A stretch of 64,000 bases of DNA, taken from Cribrihabitans marinus. GTDB lineage: Bacteria; Pseudomonadota; Alphaproteobacteria; Rhodobacterales; Rhodobacteraceae. The notes below the pieces were generated by a model that made no database searches, had not been told where the DNA came from, and saw nothing but the letters and a program-made list of their open reading frames with translations. How positions within the stretch are numbered: the first letter of the stretch is position 1; every line of letters starts with the position of its first letter. The stretch spans positions 248,001-312,000 of the forward strand of contig NZ_FNYD01000004.1 of assembly GCF_900109035.1 (NCBI RefSeq), read 5' to 3'. The translations under genes were made by a program, and so were the position numbers. Shown here piece by piece: positions 27,226 through 35,956 of the stretch.

Positions 27226-28494
27226 CTACTTCAGCGCCTCCCAGGAGGATTGGATTTCGGACGCGACCTCTTCGGCAGGCTTGCCGCCGGCATAGTCCAC
27301 CATGCCGGTCCAGAAGCTGCCCGCGCCGACACCGCCGGGCATCAGGTCGGACCCGTCGAAACGGAAGGTCGTCGCACTGAGCAGGATGTCGTTCATCTTG
27401 CGCAGGGTCGGATCCGAGAACTTCTCGGGGTCCACGCCCGTATGCGGGGTCAGGAAGCCCGAGAGACCCATCCAGATCTCATGCGCCTCGGGCGTCTGCA
27501 GATAGGCGATCAGGTCGTGCGCCGCCTCGTTCTCGTTGGTGATGGCCCACAGCGTGCCAGCACCCAGAACCGGGGTGCCCAGGTCCTTTTCCTCGTAGGC
27601 AGGGAAGTAGAAGAAATCGACATCCTCGCCCACGACCATGCCTTCGGGGAAGAAGGCCGGGATGAAGCTGGCCTGCCGGTGCATGTAGCATTGCGGCGGG
27701 GCATCGAAGAGACCCTTGGGGCTGTCGCGGAAATCGGTGGTCGCCACCGCGCCGGCGCCGCCGGCCACATAGTCGTCGTTGCGCGCGAACTCGCCGAACT
27801 CCTCGATGGCGCCGACGACACGCTCGTCGTCGAACGGGATCTCGTTGGCGACCCATTGGTCATAGACCTCGGGCGGCTGTGTCCGCAGAAGCATGTCCTC
27901 GACCCAGTCGGTCGCCGGCCAGCCGGTCGCGCCGCCCGAACCCAGGCCGATGCACCACGGGGTCTCGCCATCCGCGACGATCTGGTCGGTCAGGGCCTTG
28001 AGCTCTTCCATCGTCTCGGGGATCTCATAGCCGGCGTCCTCGAAATTCTCGGGCAGGTACCAGACCAGCGACTTCACATCGACCTTGTAGAAGAAGCCAT
28101 AGAGATCCTCGGACCCGTCCGGACCCTCGTAGGTTCCCAGATCGACCCAGGACTGGCCGGCGGCATAGTTGTCGCGGATCCAGTCGCCGGTGCCGTCCTT
28201 GAGCGGTGTCAGGAAACCTTCGCTGGCCATGTCCGATGCCAGGCCCGGCTGCGGGAACACGGCGACGTTCGGGGCCGATCCGGCCTCGGCGTCGATACGG
28301 ATCTGCTGTTCGAAACTGTCGGAGCCGACATAGGCCACGTCATGGCCGCTCTTCTCGGCGAAATCGGCCAGAACGGTCTCGACATTCGCCTGGTCCGGAC
28401 CCAGCCAGGGCCCGAAGACGGTCAGGCTTTCGGCCTGAGCCATCCCGGTGGACAGCGCCAGAACCCCGGCGCCTGCAAGAAACTGTTTCCTCAT
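27226..28494 (-). CDS. aglE: Alpha-glucoside-binding periplasmic protein
   Basis: Extracytoplasmic solute-binding protein of 422 aa. The signal peptide 'MRKQFLAGAGVLALSTGMAQA' is followed by a mature start 'ESLTVFGPWLG'. Later landmarks are 'GWPATDWVEDMLLR', 'CYMHRQASFIPAFFPEG' and 'LGAGTLWAITNENEA', as in AglE-type sugar-binding proteins. Start at 28494 is set by a strong ribosome-binding site (gggaggaag); a longer frame to 28650 would swallow the promoter and operator. First gene of the agl operon. Confidence 0.92.
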   Translation of the reverse strand: MRKQFLAGAGVLALSTGMAQAESLTVFGPWLGPDQANVETVLADFAEKSGHDVAYVGSDSFEQQIRIDAEAGSAPNVAVFPQPGLASDMASEGFLTPLKDGTGDWIRDNYAAGQSWVDLGTYEGPDGSEDLYGFFYKVDVKSLVWYLPENFEDAGYEIPETMEELKALTDQIVADGETPWCIGLGSGGATGWPATDWVEDMLLRTQPPEVYDQWVANEIPFDDERVVGAIEEFGEFARNDDYVAGGAGAVATTDFRDSPKGLFDAPPQCYMHRQASFIPAFFPEGMVVGEDVDFFYFPAYEEKDLGTPVLGAGTLWAITNENEAAHDLIAYLQTPEAHEIWMGLSGFLTPHTGVDPEKFSDPTLRKMNDILLSATTFRFDGSDLMPGGVGAGSFWTGMVDYAGGKPAEEVASEIQSSWEALK

Positions 28495-28547
28495 AATCTT
28501 CCTCCCATCAGCACAGATGTGCGGATTGTCCTCCTGAGTCGCGCTTT

Positions 28548-28561
28548 TCAAAGCGCTTTGA
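28548..28561. promoter_or_regulatory. LacI-type operator (perfect 14-bp palindrome)
   Basis: TCAAAGCGCTTTGA, the classical LacI/GalR-family centre with a CpG dyad. It begins about 8 bases downstream of the predicted -10 box of the aglE promoter, over the expected transcription start, so a bound repressor would block initiation. Presumed ligand-responsive binding site for the regulator at 28720. Confidence 0.8.
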
Positions 28562-28569
28562 GTGACAGC

Positions 28570-28598
28570 GTTAGAGCAACCTTGACCCGACCTGTCAA
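28570..28598 (-). promoter_or_regulatory. Predicted sigma-70 promoter of the agl operon
   Basis: On the minus strand: -35 TTGACA (28598-28593), 17-base spacer, -10 TCTAAC (28575-28570). The -35 box is a perfect consensus and the spacer ideal. Transcription toward aglE would start near 28563, inside the LacI-type palindrome. Confidence 0.7.
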
Positions 28599-28701
28599 CA
28601 CAAAGCTCAAAAATCACGCTAGGATGAATACTATAGGATCGCGCCATCATAATCCATTGACCATCGACGGAATCTGCCCTCTGATGCTGTCATCCGAAAT
28701 C

Positions 28702-28713
28702 CAAACCGCTTTG
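28702..28713. promoter_or_regulatory. Second, imperfect LacI-type operator
   Basis: CAAACCGCTTTG, matching the palindrome at 28548 except at the centre. It lies 6 bases before the aglR start codon and about 150 bases from the first site; it could mediate autoregulation or looping. Its position argues for translation starting at 28720 rather than at the upstream ATG at 28684. Confidence 0.55.
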
Positions 28714-28719
28714 ACACCG

Positions 28720-29751
28720 ATGAACCTCAAGACGCTGGCCGAAAAACTGAACCTGTCGCAAACCACGGTCAGCCGCGCCCTGAACGGCTATCCCGAGGTC
28801 AGCGAGGCCACCCGCCAGCGCGTCGAAGAGGCCGCGCGGCGGTTCAACTACCACCCCAACAGCCGCGCCAAGGGGCTGGCCACGGGCCGCGCGAGGGTGA
28901 TCGGCCACGTCATCCCCTCTTCGACCCAGCACGAGATGGTCAACCCGATCTTCGGGGATTTTGTCGCCGGCGCGTCCGAGGCCTGCGCGCAGGCGGGCTA
29001 TGACATGATCTTTTCCCGGGTCGCGGACGGCGACGAAGCGCAGGCCTACCGCGCGCTGATCTCGCGCGGGTCGGTGGACGGCATCATCCTGCAGGGCCCG
29101 CGGGTGAACGAGACGCGGATCCCGATCCTGAACGAGATCGGTATCCCTTTCATCGTGCATGGCCGCGCCAGCGGCATCTCGCAGCCCTATGGCTGGGTCG
29201 ACGTGAACAACAAGCGGTCATTCCAGCGCGCCACCCGTTTCCTCACCGACCTGGGGCATCGGCGGATCGCCCTGATCAACGGGCTGGAGACGATGGATTT
29301 CGCCCATCGCCGCCGCGACGGCTATCTCAGCGCCCTGCGCGAGGCCGGCATCGACCCCGACCCGGCGCTGATGCGCAGCGCCGAGATGACCGAGATCTAC
29401 GGGCATCGCGAAACCCGCGACATGCTGCGCATGGACGATCCCCCGACCGCGATCCTGGCGGCCTCGATGATCTCGGCCATCGGCGTGCGCCGCGCCATCG
29501 AAGAGGCCGGGCTGGTCATGGGGCGCGACGTCTCGGTCATCACCCATGACGACGATCTGTCCTACCTCAGGAACGGCGGAGACGTGCCGATCTTTACCGC
29601 CACGCGATCATCCGTGCGCCGGGCCGGCGGCATCCTGGCCGAGATGCTGATAGACCGCATCGAGAACCCCGCACCCGAACCGAACCGGCTCATGCTCGAG
29701 GCCGAACTGGTGGTCGGGCGCTCCACCGGGCCAGCCAAGACAGGACACTGA
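28720..29751 (+). CDS. aglR: LacI-family regulator of the alpha-glucoside operon
   Basis: Repressor-type protein of 343 aa: helix-turn-helix 'LKTLAEKLNLSQTTVSRALNG' and hinge 'RRFNYHPNSRAKGLATG', then an effector domain with 'GSVDGIILQGPR' and 'HRRIALINGLETMDF'. The start at 28720 puts the helix-turn-helix at the very N-terminus. Divergent from aglE with two LacI-type palindromes between them, and immediately followed (1 base) by the beta-glucosidase gene. Repression of agl genes relieved by an imported glucoside is inferred from family and layout. Confidence 0.9.
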   Translation: MNLKTLAEKLNLSQTTVSRALNGYPEVSEATRQRVEEAARRFNYHPNSRAKGLATGRARVIGHVIPSSTQHEMVNPIFGDFVAGASEACAQAGYDMIFSRVADGDEAQAYRALISRGSVDGIILQGPRVNETRIPILNEIGIPFIVHGRASGISQPYGWVDVNNKRSFQRATRFLTDLGHRRIALINGLETMDFAHRRRDGYLSALREAGIDPDPALMRSAEMTEIYGHRETRDMLRMDDPPTAILAASMISAIGVRRAIEEAGLVMGRDVSVITHDDDLSYLRNGGDVPIFTATRSSVRRAGGILAEMLIDRIENPAPEPNRLMLEAELVVGRSTGPAKTGH

Positions 29752-29752
29752 C

Positions 29753-31075
29753 ATGCAGCACAGCAGACAGGACTTTCCCGACGGATTTCTGTTCGGGACC
29801 GCCACTTCCGCCTATCAGATCGAGGGGCACGTCTTCGGCGGCGCCGGCCAGACCCACTGGGACAGTTTCGCGGCCACGCCCGGCAACGTGGTGCGGGCCG
29901 AAAACGGGGATCGCGCCTGCGACCACTACCACCGCTACGAGCAGGATCTGAACCTGGTCGCCGATGCCGGGTTCGACGCCTACCGGTTTTCCACCAGTTG
30001 GGCGCGGGTCATGCCGGACGGGCGCAGGGTCAATCCCGAGGGCCTGGATTTCTATGACCGGCTGACCGACGCGATGCTGGCCCGCGGGATCAAGCCCTGC
30101 GCCACGCTCTATCACTGGGAGCTGCCGCAGCCGCTGGCCGATATCGGCGGCTGGCGCAACCGCGACATCGCCGACCGCTTCGCCGATTTCACCAGCGCGA
30201 TCATGGGCCGGATCGGCGACCGCATGTTCAGCGTCGCGCCGATCAACGAGCCCTGGTGCGTCGGCTGGCTGAGCCATTTCCTGGGCCATCACGCGCCGGG
30301 GCTGCGCGACATCCGCGCCACCGCGCGGGCGATGCACCACGTCCTGCTGGCGCATGGCCGCGCCATCCAGGCCATGCGCGCGCTGGGCATGGGCAATTTG
30401 GGCGCGGTGTTCAACATGGAATGGGCCGACCCGGCCGACGACACCGACGCCGCGCGCGCCGCGGCCGACCTCTATGACGGCTATTACAACCGGTTCTTCA
30501 TGAGCGGGGTGTTCAAGCACAGCTATCCCGACACTGTTCTGGCCGGGTTAGAGCCGCATCTGCCCGAGAACTGGCAGGACGATTTTGCCACCATCGGCAC
30601 CCCGGTCGACTGGTGCGGCCTGAACTACTACACCCGCAAACTGATCCGCCCCAGCGAGGGCCCCTGGCCGCATCACGAGGAGGCCGAAGGGCCGCTGCCC
30701 AAGACCCAGATGGGCTGGGAGATCTTTCCCGAGGGGATCCATCGCTTTCTCACCCGCACCGCGCGGGAATACACCGGGGACCTGCCGCTCTACGTGACCG
30801 AGAACGGCATGGCCAATCCCGATGAAATCGTCGACGGCGCGGTGCCGGACCAGGCGCGCATCGACTATATCGACGCGCATCTGGAACAGGCGAGGCGGGC
30901 GATCGACGAGGGCGTGCCGCTGCAGGGCTATTTCATCTGGTCGCTGCTCGACAATTACGAATGGGCGCTGGGCTATGAAAAGCGGTTCGGCCTGGTGCAT
31001 GTGGATTTCGACACGCTGGAGCGCACGCCGAAAGCGTCCTATCACGCGCTGGCCCGCGCCCTGCGGCGCGGCTGA
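29753..31075 (+). CDS. Beta-glucosidase, glycoside hydrolase family 1
   Basis: Cytoplasmic retaining beta-glycosidase of 440 aa, full length for GH1. The N-terminal signature is 'FLFGTATSAYQIEG', acid/base Glu166 is in 'PINEPW', and nucleophile Glu350 is in 'YVTENGM'; the C-terminal 'GYFIWSLLDNYEWALGYEKRFGLV' is characteristic. It starts 1 base after the aglR stop, so it is co-transcribed with the regulator. A beta-specific enzyme beside an alpha-glucoside importer suggests the locus handles mixed gluco-oligosaccharides. Confidence 0.94.
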   Translation: MQHSRQDFPDGFLFGTATSAYQIEGHVFGGAGQTHWDSFAATPGNVVRAENGDRACDHYHRYEQDLNLVADAGFDAYRFSTSWARVMPDGRRVNPEGLDFYDRLTDAMLARGIKPCATLYHWELPQPLADIGGWRNRDIADRFADFTSAIMGRIGDRMFSVAPINEPWCVGWLSHFLGHHAPGLRDIRATARAMHHVLLAHGRAIQAMRALGMGNLGAVFNMEWADPADDTDAARAAADLYDGYYNRFFMSGVFKHSYPDTVLAGLEPHLPENWQDDFATIGTPVDWCGLNYYTRKLIRPSEGPWPHHEEAEGPLPKTQMGWEIFPEGIHRFLTRTAREYTGDLPLYVTENGMANPDEIVDGAVPDQARIDYIDAHLEQARRAIDEGVPLQGYFIWSLLDNYEWALGYEKRFGLVHVDFDTLERTPKASYHALARALRRG

Positions 31076-31081
31076 GCGGGC

Positions 31082-32107
31082 TCAGGCGCGCGGATCCAGC
31101 AGCTTGGTCAGAACGCCGTCGCGGGTGATCTGGCCGATCTGCGCGCCGTCCTCGACCACGCCGACCGGCTTGCCGGTTTCCTGCACGATGCCCATCACCT
31201 CGCGGATATCGGTGTCCGGGCCGCAGGTGATCGCCGCCTCGGTGTCCGAGGGCTGCATCACGTCGCGCGCGCACAGCACGCCCAGCGGGTTCATATGCGC
31301 CACGAAATCCGCCACGTAGTCGTTGGCCGGGTCCGAGAAGATCTCCTTGGGCGTGCCGCATTGCACGATCCGGCCACCCTCCATGATGGCGATGCGGTCG
31401 CCCAGCTTGAAGGCCTCGTCCAGGTCGTGGCTGACGAAGATGATGGTGCGTTTCAGGTCGCGCTGCAGCTCGATCAACTCGTCCTGCAACCGCGTCCGGA
31501 TCAGTGGATCCAGCGCCGAGAACGGCTCGTCCATCAGCAGGATCGGCGCATCGGTGGCAAAGGCGCGGGCCAGCCCCACGCGCTGCTGCATGCCGCCCGA
31601 CAGCTCGCCCACCTTGCGCTCGGCCCAGTCCGACAGACCCACCAGCGCCAGCTGCCGGTCCACCCGCTTGGCCCGTTCGTCGGCACCCACGCCGCCCAGC
31701 TCCAGGCCCAGCCCGACATTCTCGCGCACGCTGCGCCAGGGCAGCAGGCCGAATTGCTGGAACACCATCGCGATCCGCTCCAGCCGCATGTGGCGCAGGG
31801 TGGCGGCATCGGCGCCGGTGATGTCCACCATCCGATCGCCGTCATTGACCCGCACCGACCCGCGCACCACCGGGTTCAACCCGTTGACCGCCCGCAACAG
31901 GGTCGATTTTCCCGACCCCGACAGGCCCATCAGCACCAGGATCTCGCCCTCTTCCACGGTCAGCGAGCAATCATGCACGCCCAGCACCTGGCCGGTCGCC
32001 TTCTGGACCTCGCCACGGCTCTGCCCCTGATCCATCAGCGGCAAAGCGCTTGCGGGCTGCTTGCCGAACACGATGGACACCTTGTCGAACTCGACTGCCA
32101 CGGTCAT
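31082..32107 (-). CDS. choV: Choline ABC transporter ATPase
   Basis: Glycine-betaine/proline-type ATPase, 341 aa. The N-terminal insertion 'FGKQPASALPLMDQGQSR' before the first strand is typical of ChoV. Walker A is 'GLSGSGKST', signature 'LSGGMQQRVGLARA', Walker B 'ILLMDEPFSALDPLIR', H-loop 'VSHDLDEA'. Residues ~280-341 form a short CBS-like regulatory tail. Overlaps choW by 4 bases. Imports choline together with ChoW and ChoX. Confidence 0.92.
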   Translation of the reverse strand: MTVAVEFDKVSIVFGKQPASALPLMDQGQSRGEVQKATGQVLGVHDCSLTVEEGEILVLMGLSGSGKSTLLRAVNGLNPVVRGSVRVNDGDRMVDITGADAATLRHMRLERIAMVFQQFGLLPWRSVRENVGLGLELGGVGADERAKRVDRQLALVGLSDWAERKVGELSGGMQQRVGLARAFATDAPILLMDEPFSALDPLIRTRLQDELIELQRDLKRTIIFVSHDLDEAFKLGDRIAIMEGGRIVQCGTPKEIFSDPANDYVADFVAHMNPLGVLCARDVMQPSDTEAAITCGPDTDIREVMGIVQETGKPVGVVEDGAQIGQITRDGVLTKLLDPRA

Positions 32108-32940
32108 TTGCGTTCCACCCTCAGAATACGGTCCAGCATGATGGCCACCACGACGATGATGAAGCCGCTTTCAAACCCCAGCGACGTGTTCACCTGGTTG
32201 AGCGCGCGGACCACCGGAACGCCCAGCCCGTCGGCCCCGACCAGCGCCGCGATCACCACCATCGACAGCGACAGCATGATCGTCTGGTTTAGTCCAGCCA
32301 TGATCTGCGGAAAGGCATAGGGCAGTTCGACTTTCCACAACCTCTGGCTGGAGGTGGCGCCAAACGCCTCGGCCGCCTCGAGCAGCGCGGTGGGTGTCGA
32401 GGACACCCCCAGATGCGTAAGCCGGATCGGCGCCGGCAGAACGAAGATCACCGTGGCGATCAGGCCCGGCACCATGCCGATGCCGAAGAACACGATGGCC
32501 GGGATCAGGTAGACGAAGGTCGGCAGGGTCTGCATCAGGTCCAGCACCGGCCGCATTGTTCGGTAAAGCGCCGGGCGATGCGCCGCGGCGATGCCGATAG
32601 GCGTACCGATGGCCATGCAGACCACACAGGCCGACAGCACCAGCGTCAGGCTTTCGGTGGTCTCTTCCCAGTAATCCTGGTTGAGGATGAAAAGGAACCC
32701 AAGCGCGACGAAGAGGCAGGTCCGCCAACTGCGCTGCAGCACCCAGGTCAGCGCTACGAACACTGCGACCACGATCAGCGGATGCGGGGTCTGCATGACC
32801 CACAGGATCGCGTCGATCAGTGCTTCCAGTGCCACCGCCAGCCCGTCGAAGAACCAGGCGCCATTGTCCTGCGCCCAGTCGAAAAGCGCGCCGGCGGTGT
32901 CGCCCACCGGAATCTTGTGTTCTGTCATCCAGTCAAGCAT
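32104..32940 (-). CDS. choW: Choline ABC transporter permease
   Basis: Inner-membrane subunit of 278 aa of the ProW/OpuAB type, with about six membrane spans and the coupling loop '[26 protein letters not shown]'. The N-terminal '[21 protein letters not shown]' is characteristic of ChoW. Start at 32940 is supported by 'gaaggaagcg'; a longer frame to 33075 has no such support. A 247-base gap with a GC-rich stem-loop separates it from choX. Confidence 0.92.
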   Translation of the reverse strand: MLDWMTEHKIPVGDTAGALFDWAQDNGAWFFDGLAVALEALIDAILWVMQTPHPLIVVAVFVALTWVLQRSWRTCLFVALGFLFILNQDYWEETTESLTLVLSACVVCMAIGTPIGIAAAHRPALYRTMRPVLDLMQTLPTFVYLIPAIVFFGIGMVPGLIATVIFVLPAPIRLTHLGVSSTPTALLEAAEAFGATSSQRLWKVELPYAFPQIMAGLNQTIMLSLSMVVIAALVGADGLGVPVVRALNQVNTSLGFESGFIIVVVAIMLDRILRVERK

Positions 32941-33156
32941 GAACGCTTCCTTCGCTTTGGCTTGGCACGTGTGCGGAAAACGGGCGCGTGTGGGGGCGGC
33001 GGCGGCGAGACGGGTCGCAGAGACCGTCATGCCAGAGTTCGTGTTCCACACCAACCCCATGACCCGCGGGCGCATCCTGCGCTGGAGGCTGGATGTGATT
33101 AATGCCGCCGCGATGCTGGTGTCCCCGGAACAGGGTCGAATGGCTCATGTCACGGC

Positions 33157-33180
33157 GGGGCGGACCCGAAGGCCCGCCCC
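33157..33180 (-). repeat. GC-rich stem-loop between choX and choW
   Basis: A 7-bp inverted repeat (GGGGCGG / CCGCCCC) with a 10-base loop, 8 bases after the choX stop. There is no T-run on either side. It probably stabilises or attenuates the choX message, like the element between aglE and aglF. The rest of the choX-choW gap shows nothing else. Confidence 0.45.
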
Positions 33181-33187
33181 TTGTGCC

Positions 33188-34111
33188 TTATTCCAGCGCG
33201 GCCTTGACCGCCGCGGCCGCATCGCCGCCATCCTTGGTGGTCACGCCGTCCAGCCAGGCCATGTAGGCATCCGGGTTGGCCTTGAGCCATTCCGTTGCCG
33301 CATCGGCCGGATCCTCGCCATCGTCCAGGATCGCGCCCATGATCTCGTTCTCCATCTCCAGCGAGAACTTGAGGTTGTTCAGCAGCGCGCCGACGTTGGG
33401 ACATTCATCAACATAGCCTGCCCGGGTGTTGGTATAGACCGTGGCCCCACCCAGGTCGGGGCCGAAGAACTCGTCGCCGCCGGTCAGATAGGTCATGTCG
33501 TAATTGGCGTTCATCGGGTGCGGCTCCCAGCCCAGGAAGATCACCGGCTCGTCCTTGCGGGTGGCCCGCGCGACCTGCGCCAGCATCCCCTGTTCCGAGC
33601 TTTCCGCGACCTCGAAATCCTCCAGGCCGAAGGCGTTGCCGTCGATCATCGACTGGATCAGCCGGTTGCCGTCATTGCCCGGCTCGATGCCATAGATCTT
33701 GCCCTCCAGCGCGTCCTTGTGCGCGGCGATGTCTGCGAAATCGCCGATGCCAAGCGCCGCGCCCGGCGCGTTGGTCGCCAGCGTGTATTTCGCGCCCTCC
33801 AGGTTCTCGCGCACGGTGTCCACCGTGCCGGCCTCGCGGTAGGCGGCGATGTCGCCCTCCATCGTGGGCATCCAGTTGCCCAGGAAGATATCCACGTCGC
33901 CCTCGGCCATCGAGGTATAGGTCACCGGCACCGACAGGACCTTGATGTCCGTCTCATAGCCCAGCGCCTCGAGCACGACAGTCGTCGCGGCAGTGGTCGC
34001 GGTGATGTCGGTCCAGCCGACATCCGAAAAGGTCACGGTGCCGCATTCGGCAGAGGCGGTGCCGGCCAGCGCGGTCAGCGCCAGCGCGGAAAGGGCGGTT
34101 TTCATGGTCAT
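33188..34111 (-). CDS. choX: Choline-binding periplasmic protein
   Basis: Solute-binding protein of 307 aa with a signal peptide ending 'AGTASA' and mature start '[15 protein letters not shown]'. '[15 protein letters not shown]' and '[22 protein letters not shown]' match the aromatic-box region of ChoX-type quaternary-amine binders. The start at 34111 is preceded by 'cggggagctgac'. First gene of the choXWV operon, divergent from betA. Confidence 0.92.
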   Translation of the reverse strand: MTMKTALSALALTALAGTASAECGTVTFSDVGWTDITATTAATTVVLEALGYETDIKVLSVPVTYTSMAEGDVDIFLGNWMPTMEGDIAAYREAGTVDTVRENLEGAKYTLATNAPGAALGIGDFADIAAHKDALEGKIYGIEPGNDGNRLIQSMIDGNAFGLEDFEVAESSEQGMLAQVARATRKDEPVIFLGWEPHPMNANYDMTYLTGGDEFFGPDLGGATVYTNTRAGYVDECPNVGALLNNLKFSLEMENEIMGAILDDGEDPADAATEWLKANPDAYMAWLDGVTTKDGGDAAAAVKAALE

Positions 34112-34130
34112 TGTCAGCTCCCCGTTTTCT

Positions 34131-34148
34131 TGATTGACGAGTCAATTA
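34131..34148. promoter_or_regulatory. BetI-like operator in the choX-betA intergenic region
   Basis: Inverted repeat with arms ATTGAC and GTCAAT around 'ga' (outer bases partly matching), 20 bases upstream of choX and 150 upstream of betA. The layout TTGATTGAC-N2-GTCAAT resembles, as I recall it, the E. coli BetI site. It could let one choline-responsive repressor control both directions. No betI gene is in the window. Confidence 0.55.
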
Positions 34149-34297
34149 AAATCCAACAAGCTTCACATTGCAACTCATTTGAGCTGCTGGGTCGAAGCTC
34201 GCGCCACGAGCCTATTGGCGGTTGCCTGCCGGTCAAGCCACCATTTGGCACCGTGCAAGGCGATCCGGGGCCATGGCCAGGAACGAAACAGGCGGAT

Positions 34298-35956
34298 ATG
34301 GAAGCGGATTTTGTCATCGTCGGGGCCGGGTCGGCCGGGTGTGCAATGGCCTATCGGCTGTCCGAGGCCGGGGCCTCGGTGCTGGTCATCGAACATGGCG
34401 GCAGCGATGCCGGCCCGTTCATCCAGATGCCCGCGGCGCTCAGCTATCCGATGAACATGTCGATGTATGACTGGGGCTTTCAGACCGAGCCCGAGCCGCA
34501 TCTGGGCGGCCGGCGCCTGGTCACGCCGCGCGGCAAGGTGATCGGCGGGTCGTCCTCGATCAACGGCATGGTCTATGTGCGCGGTCACGCGCGCGATTTC
34601 GACCATTGGGCGGAAAGCGGCGCGGCGGGCTGGGGCTATGCGGATGTGCTGCCCTATTACAAGCGCATGGAATCATGGCACGATGGCGGGCATGGCGGCG
34701 ACCCCGCCTGGCGCGGCACCGACGGTCCGATGTATGTGACCCGCGGGCCGCGCAGAAACCCGCTCTACCAGGCCTTTGTCGATGCCGGACGGCAGGCCGG
34801 CTATGAGGTCACCGACGACTACAACGGCGAAAAGCAGGAAGGGTTCGGACCGTTCGAGCAGACCGTCTGGAAGGGCCGGCGCTGGTCCGCGGCCAACGCC
34901 TATCTGCGCCCCGCGCTGAAGCGGCCCAATTGCGAGTTGGTGCGCGCGCTGGCCCGAAAGATCGTGATCGAGGATGGCCGAGCCACCGGTGTCGAGGTCG
35001 AACGCGGCGGACAGGTCGAGGTGATCCGCGCCCGGCGCGAGGTGGTTCTGGCCGCCTCGTCGATCAACTCGCCCAAGCTCCTGATGCTGTCGGGAATCGG
35101 TCCGGCGGCGCATCTGGCCGAACACGGGCTGGAGGTGATCGCCGACCGTCCAGGCGTGGGCCAGAACCTGCAGGACCACCTGGAGATCTATTTCCAGATG
35201 GCCAGCAAGCAGCCGATCACGCTCTACCGCTATTGGAACCTGTTCTGGAAAGGCGTGATCGGCGCGCAATGGCTGTTCACCAAGACCGGGCTGGGCGCAT
35301 CCAACAATTTCGAGAGCTGCGCCTTCATCCGCTCACGTGCCGGCGTGGAATATCCCGACATCCAGTATCACTTCCTGCCGATGGCGGTGCGCTATGACGG
35401 CAAGGCCGCCGCCGAGGGGCACGGATTCCAGGCCCATACCGGCCCGATGCGCTCGCCCTCGCGCGGCGAGATCACGCTGAAGAGCGCCGATCCCAAGGCC
35501 GCACCGCGCATCTTCTTCAACTACATGTCGACCGAGCAGGACTGGGTCGATTTTCGCACCTGCCTGCGGCTGACCCGCGAGATCTTCGCGCAGGAGGCCT
35601 TTGCGCCTTATGTCAAACACGAAATCCTGCCGGGGGCCGACCGGACCACAGATGACGAGCTGGACGGTTTTGTCCGCGAGCATGCCGAAAGCGCCTATCA
35701 CCCCTGCGGGACCTGCCGGATGGGGGCGGCGGACGATCCCGGCGCGGTCGTCGACCCCCACGCCCGGGTGATCGGGGTCGATCGGCTGCGCGTGGCCGAC
35801 AGCTCGATCTTTCCACGCATCACCAACGGCAACCTGAACGCGCCGTCGATCCTGGTCGGCGAAAAGGTCAGCGATCACCTGCTGGGGCGCGATGCCCTGC
35901 CGCCCGCGAACGACCGGCCGTGGATGCATCCCGACTGGAAGAGCAGCCAGCGCTAG
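34298..35956 (+). CDS. betA: Choline dehydrogenase
   Basis: GMC-family FAD oxidoreductase of 552 aa, the usual BetA length, converting choline to betaine aldehyde at the membrane. FAD motif '[18 protein letters not shown]', GMC signature regions '[22 protein letters not shown]' and '[16 protein letters not shown]', catalytic histidine in '[12 protein letters not shown]', and '[12 protein letters not shown]' near the end. Divergent from the choline importer, which supplies its substrate. betB, betC and betI are not here. Confidence 0.93.
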   Translation: MEADFVIVGAGSAGCAMAYRLSEAGASVLVIEHGGSDAGPFIQMPAALSYPMNMSMYDWGFQTEPEPHLGGRRLVTPRGKVIGGSSSINGMVYVRGHARDFDHWAESGAAGWGYADVLPYYKRMESWHDGGHGGDPAWRGTDGPMYVTRGPRRNPLYQAFVDAGRQAGYEVTDDYNGEKQEGFGPFEQTVWKGRRWSAANAYLRPALKRPNCELVRALARKIVIEDGRATGVEVERGGQVEVIRARREVVLAASSINSPKLLMLSGIGPAAHLAEHGLEVIADRPGVGQNLQDHLEIYFQMASKQPITLYRYWNLFWKGVIGAQWLFTKTGLGASNNFESCAFIRSRAGVEYPDIQYHFLPMAVRYDGKAAAEGHGFQAHTGPMRSPSRGEITLKSADPKAAPRIFFNYMSTEQDWVDFRTCLRLTREIFAQEAFAPYVKHEILPGADRTTDDELDGFVREHAESAYHPCGTCRMGAADDPGAVVDPHARVIGVDRLRVADSSIFPRITNGNLNAPSILVGEKVSDHLLGRDALPPANDRPWMHPDWKSSQR

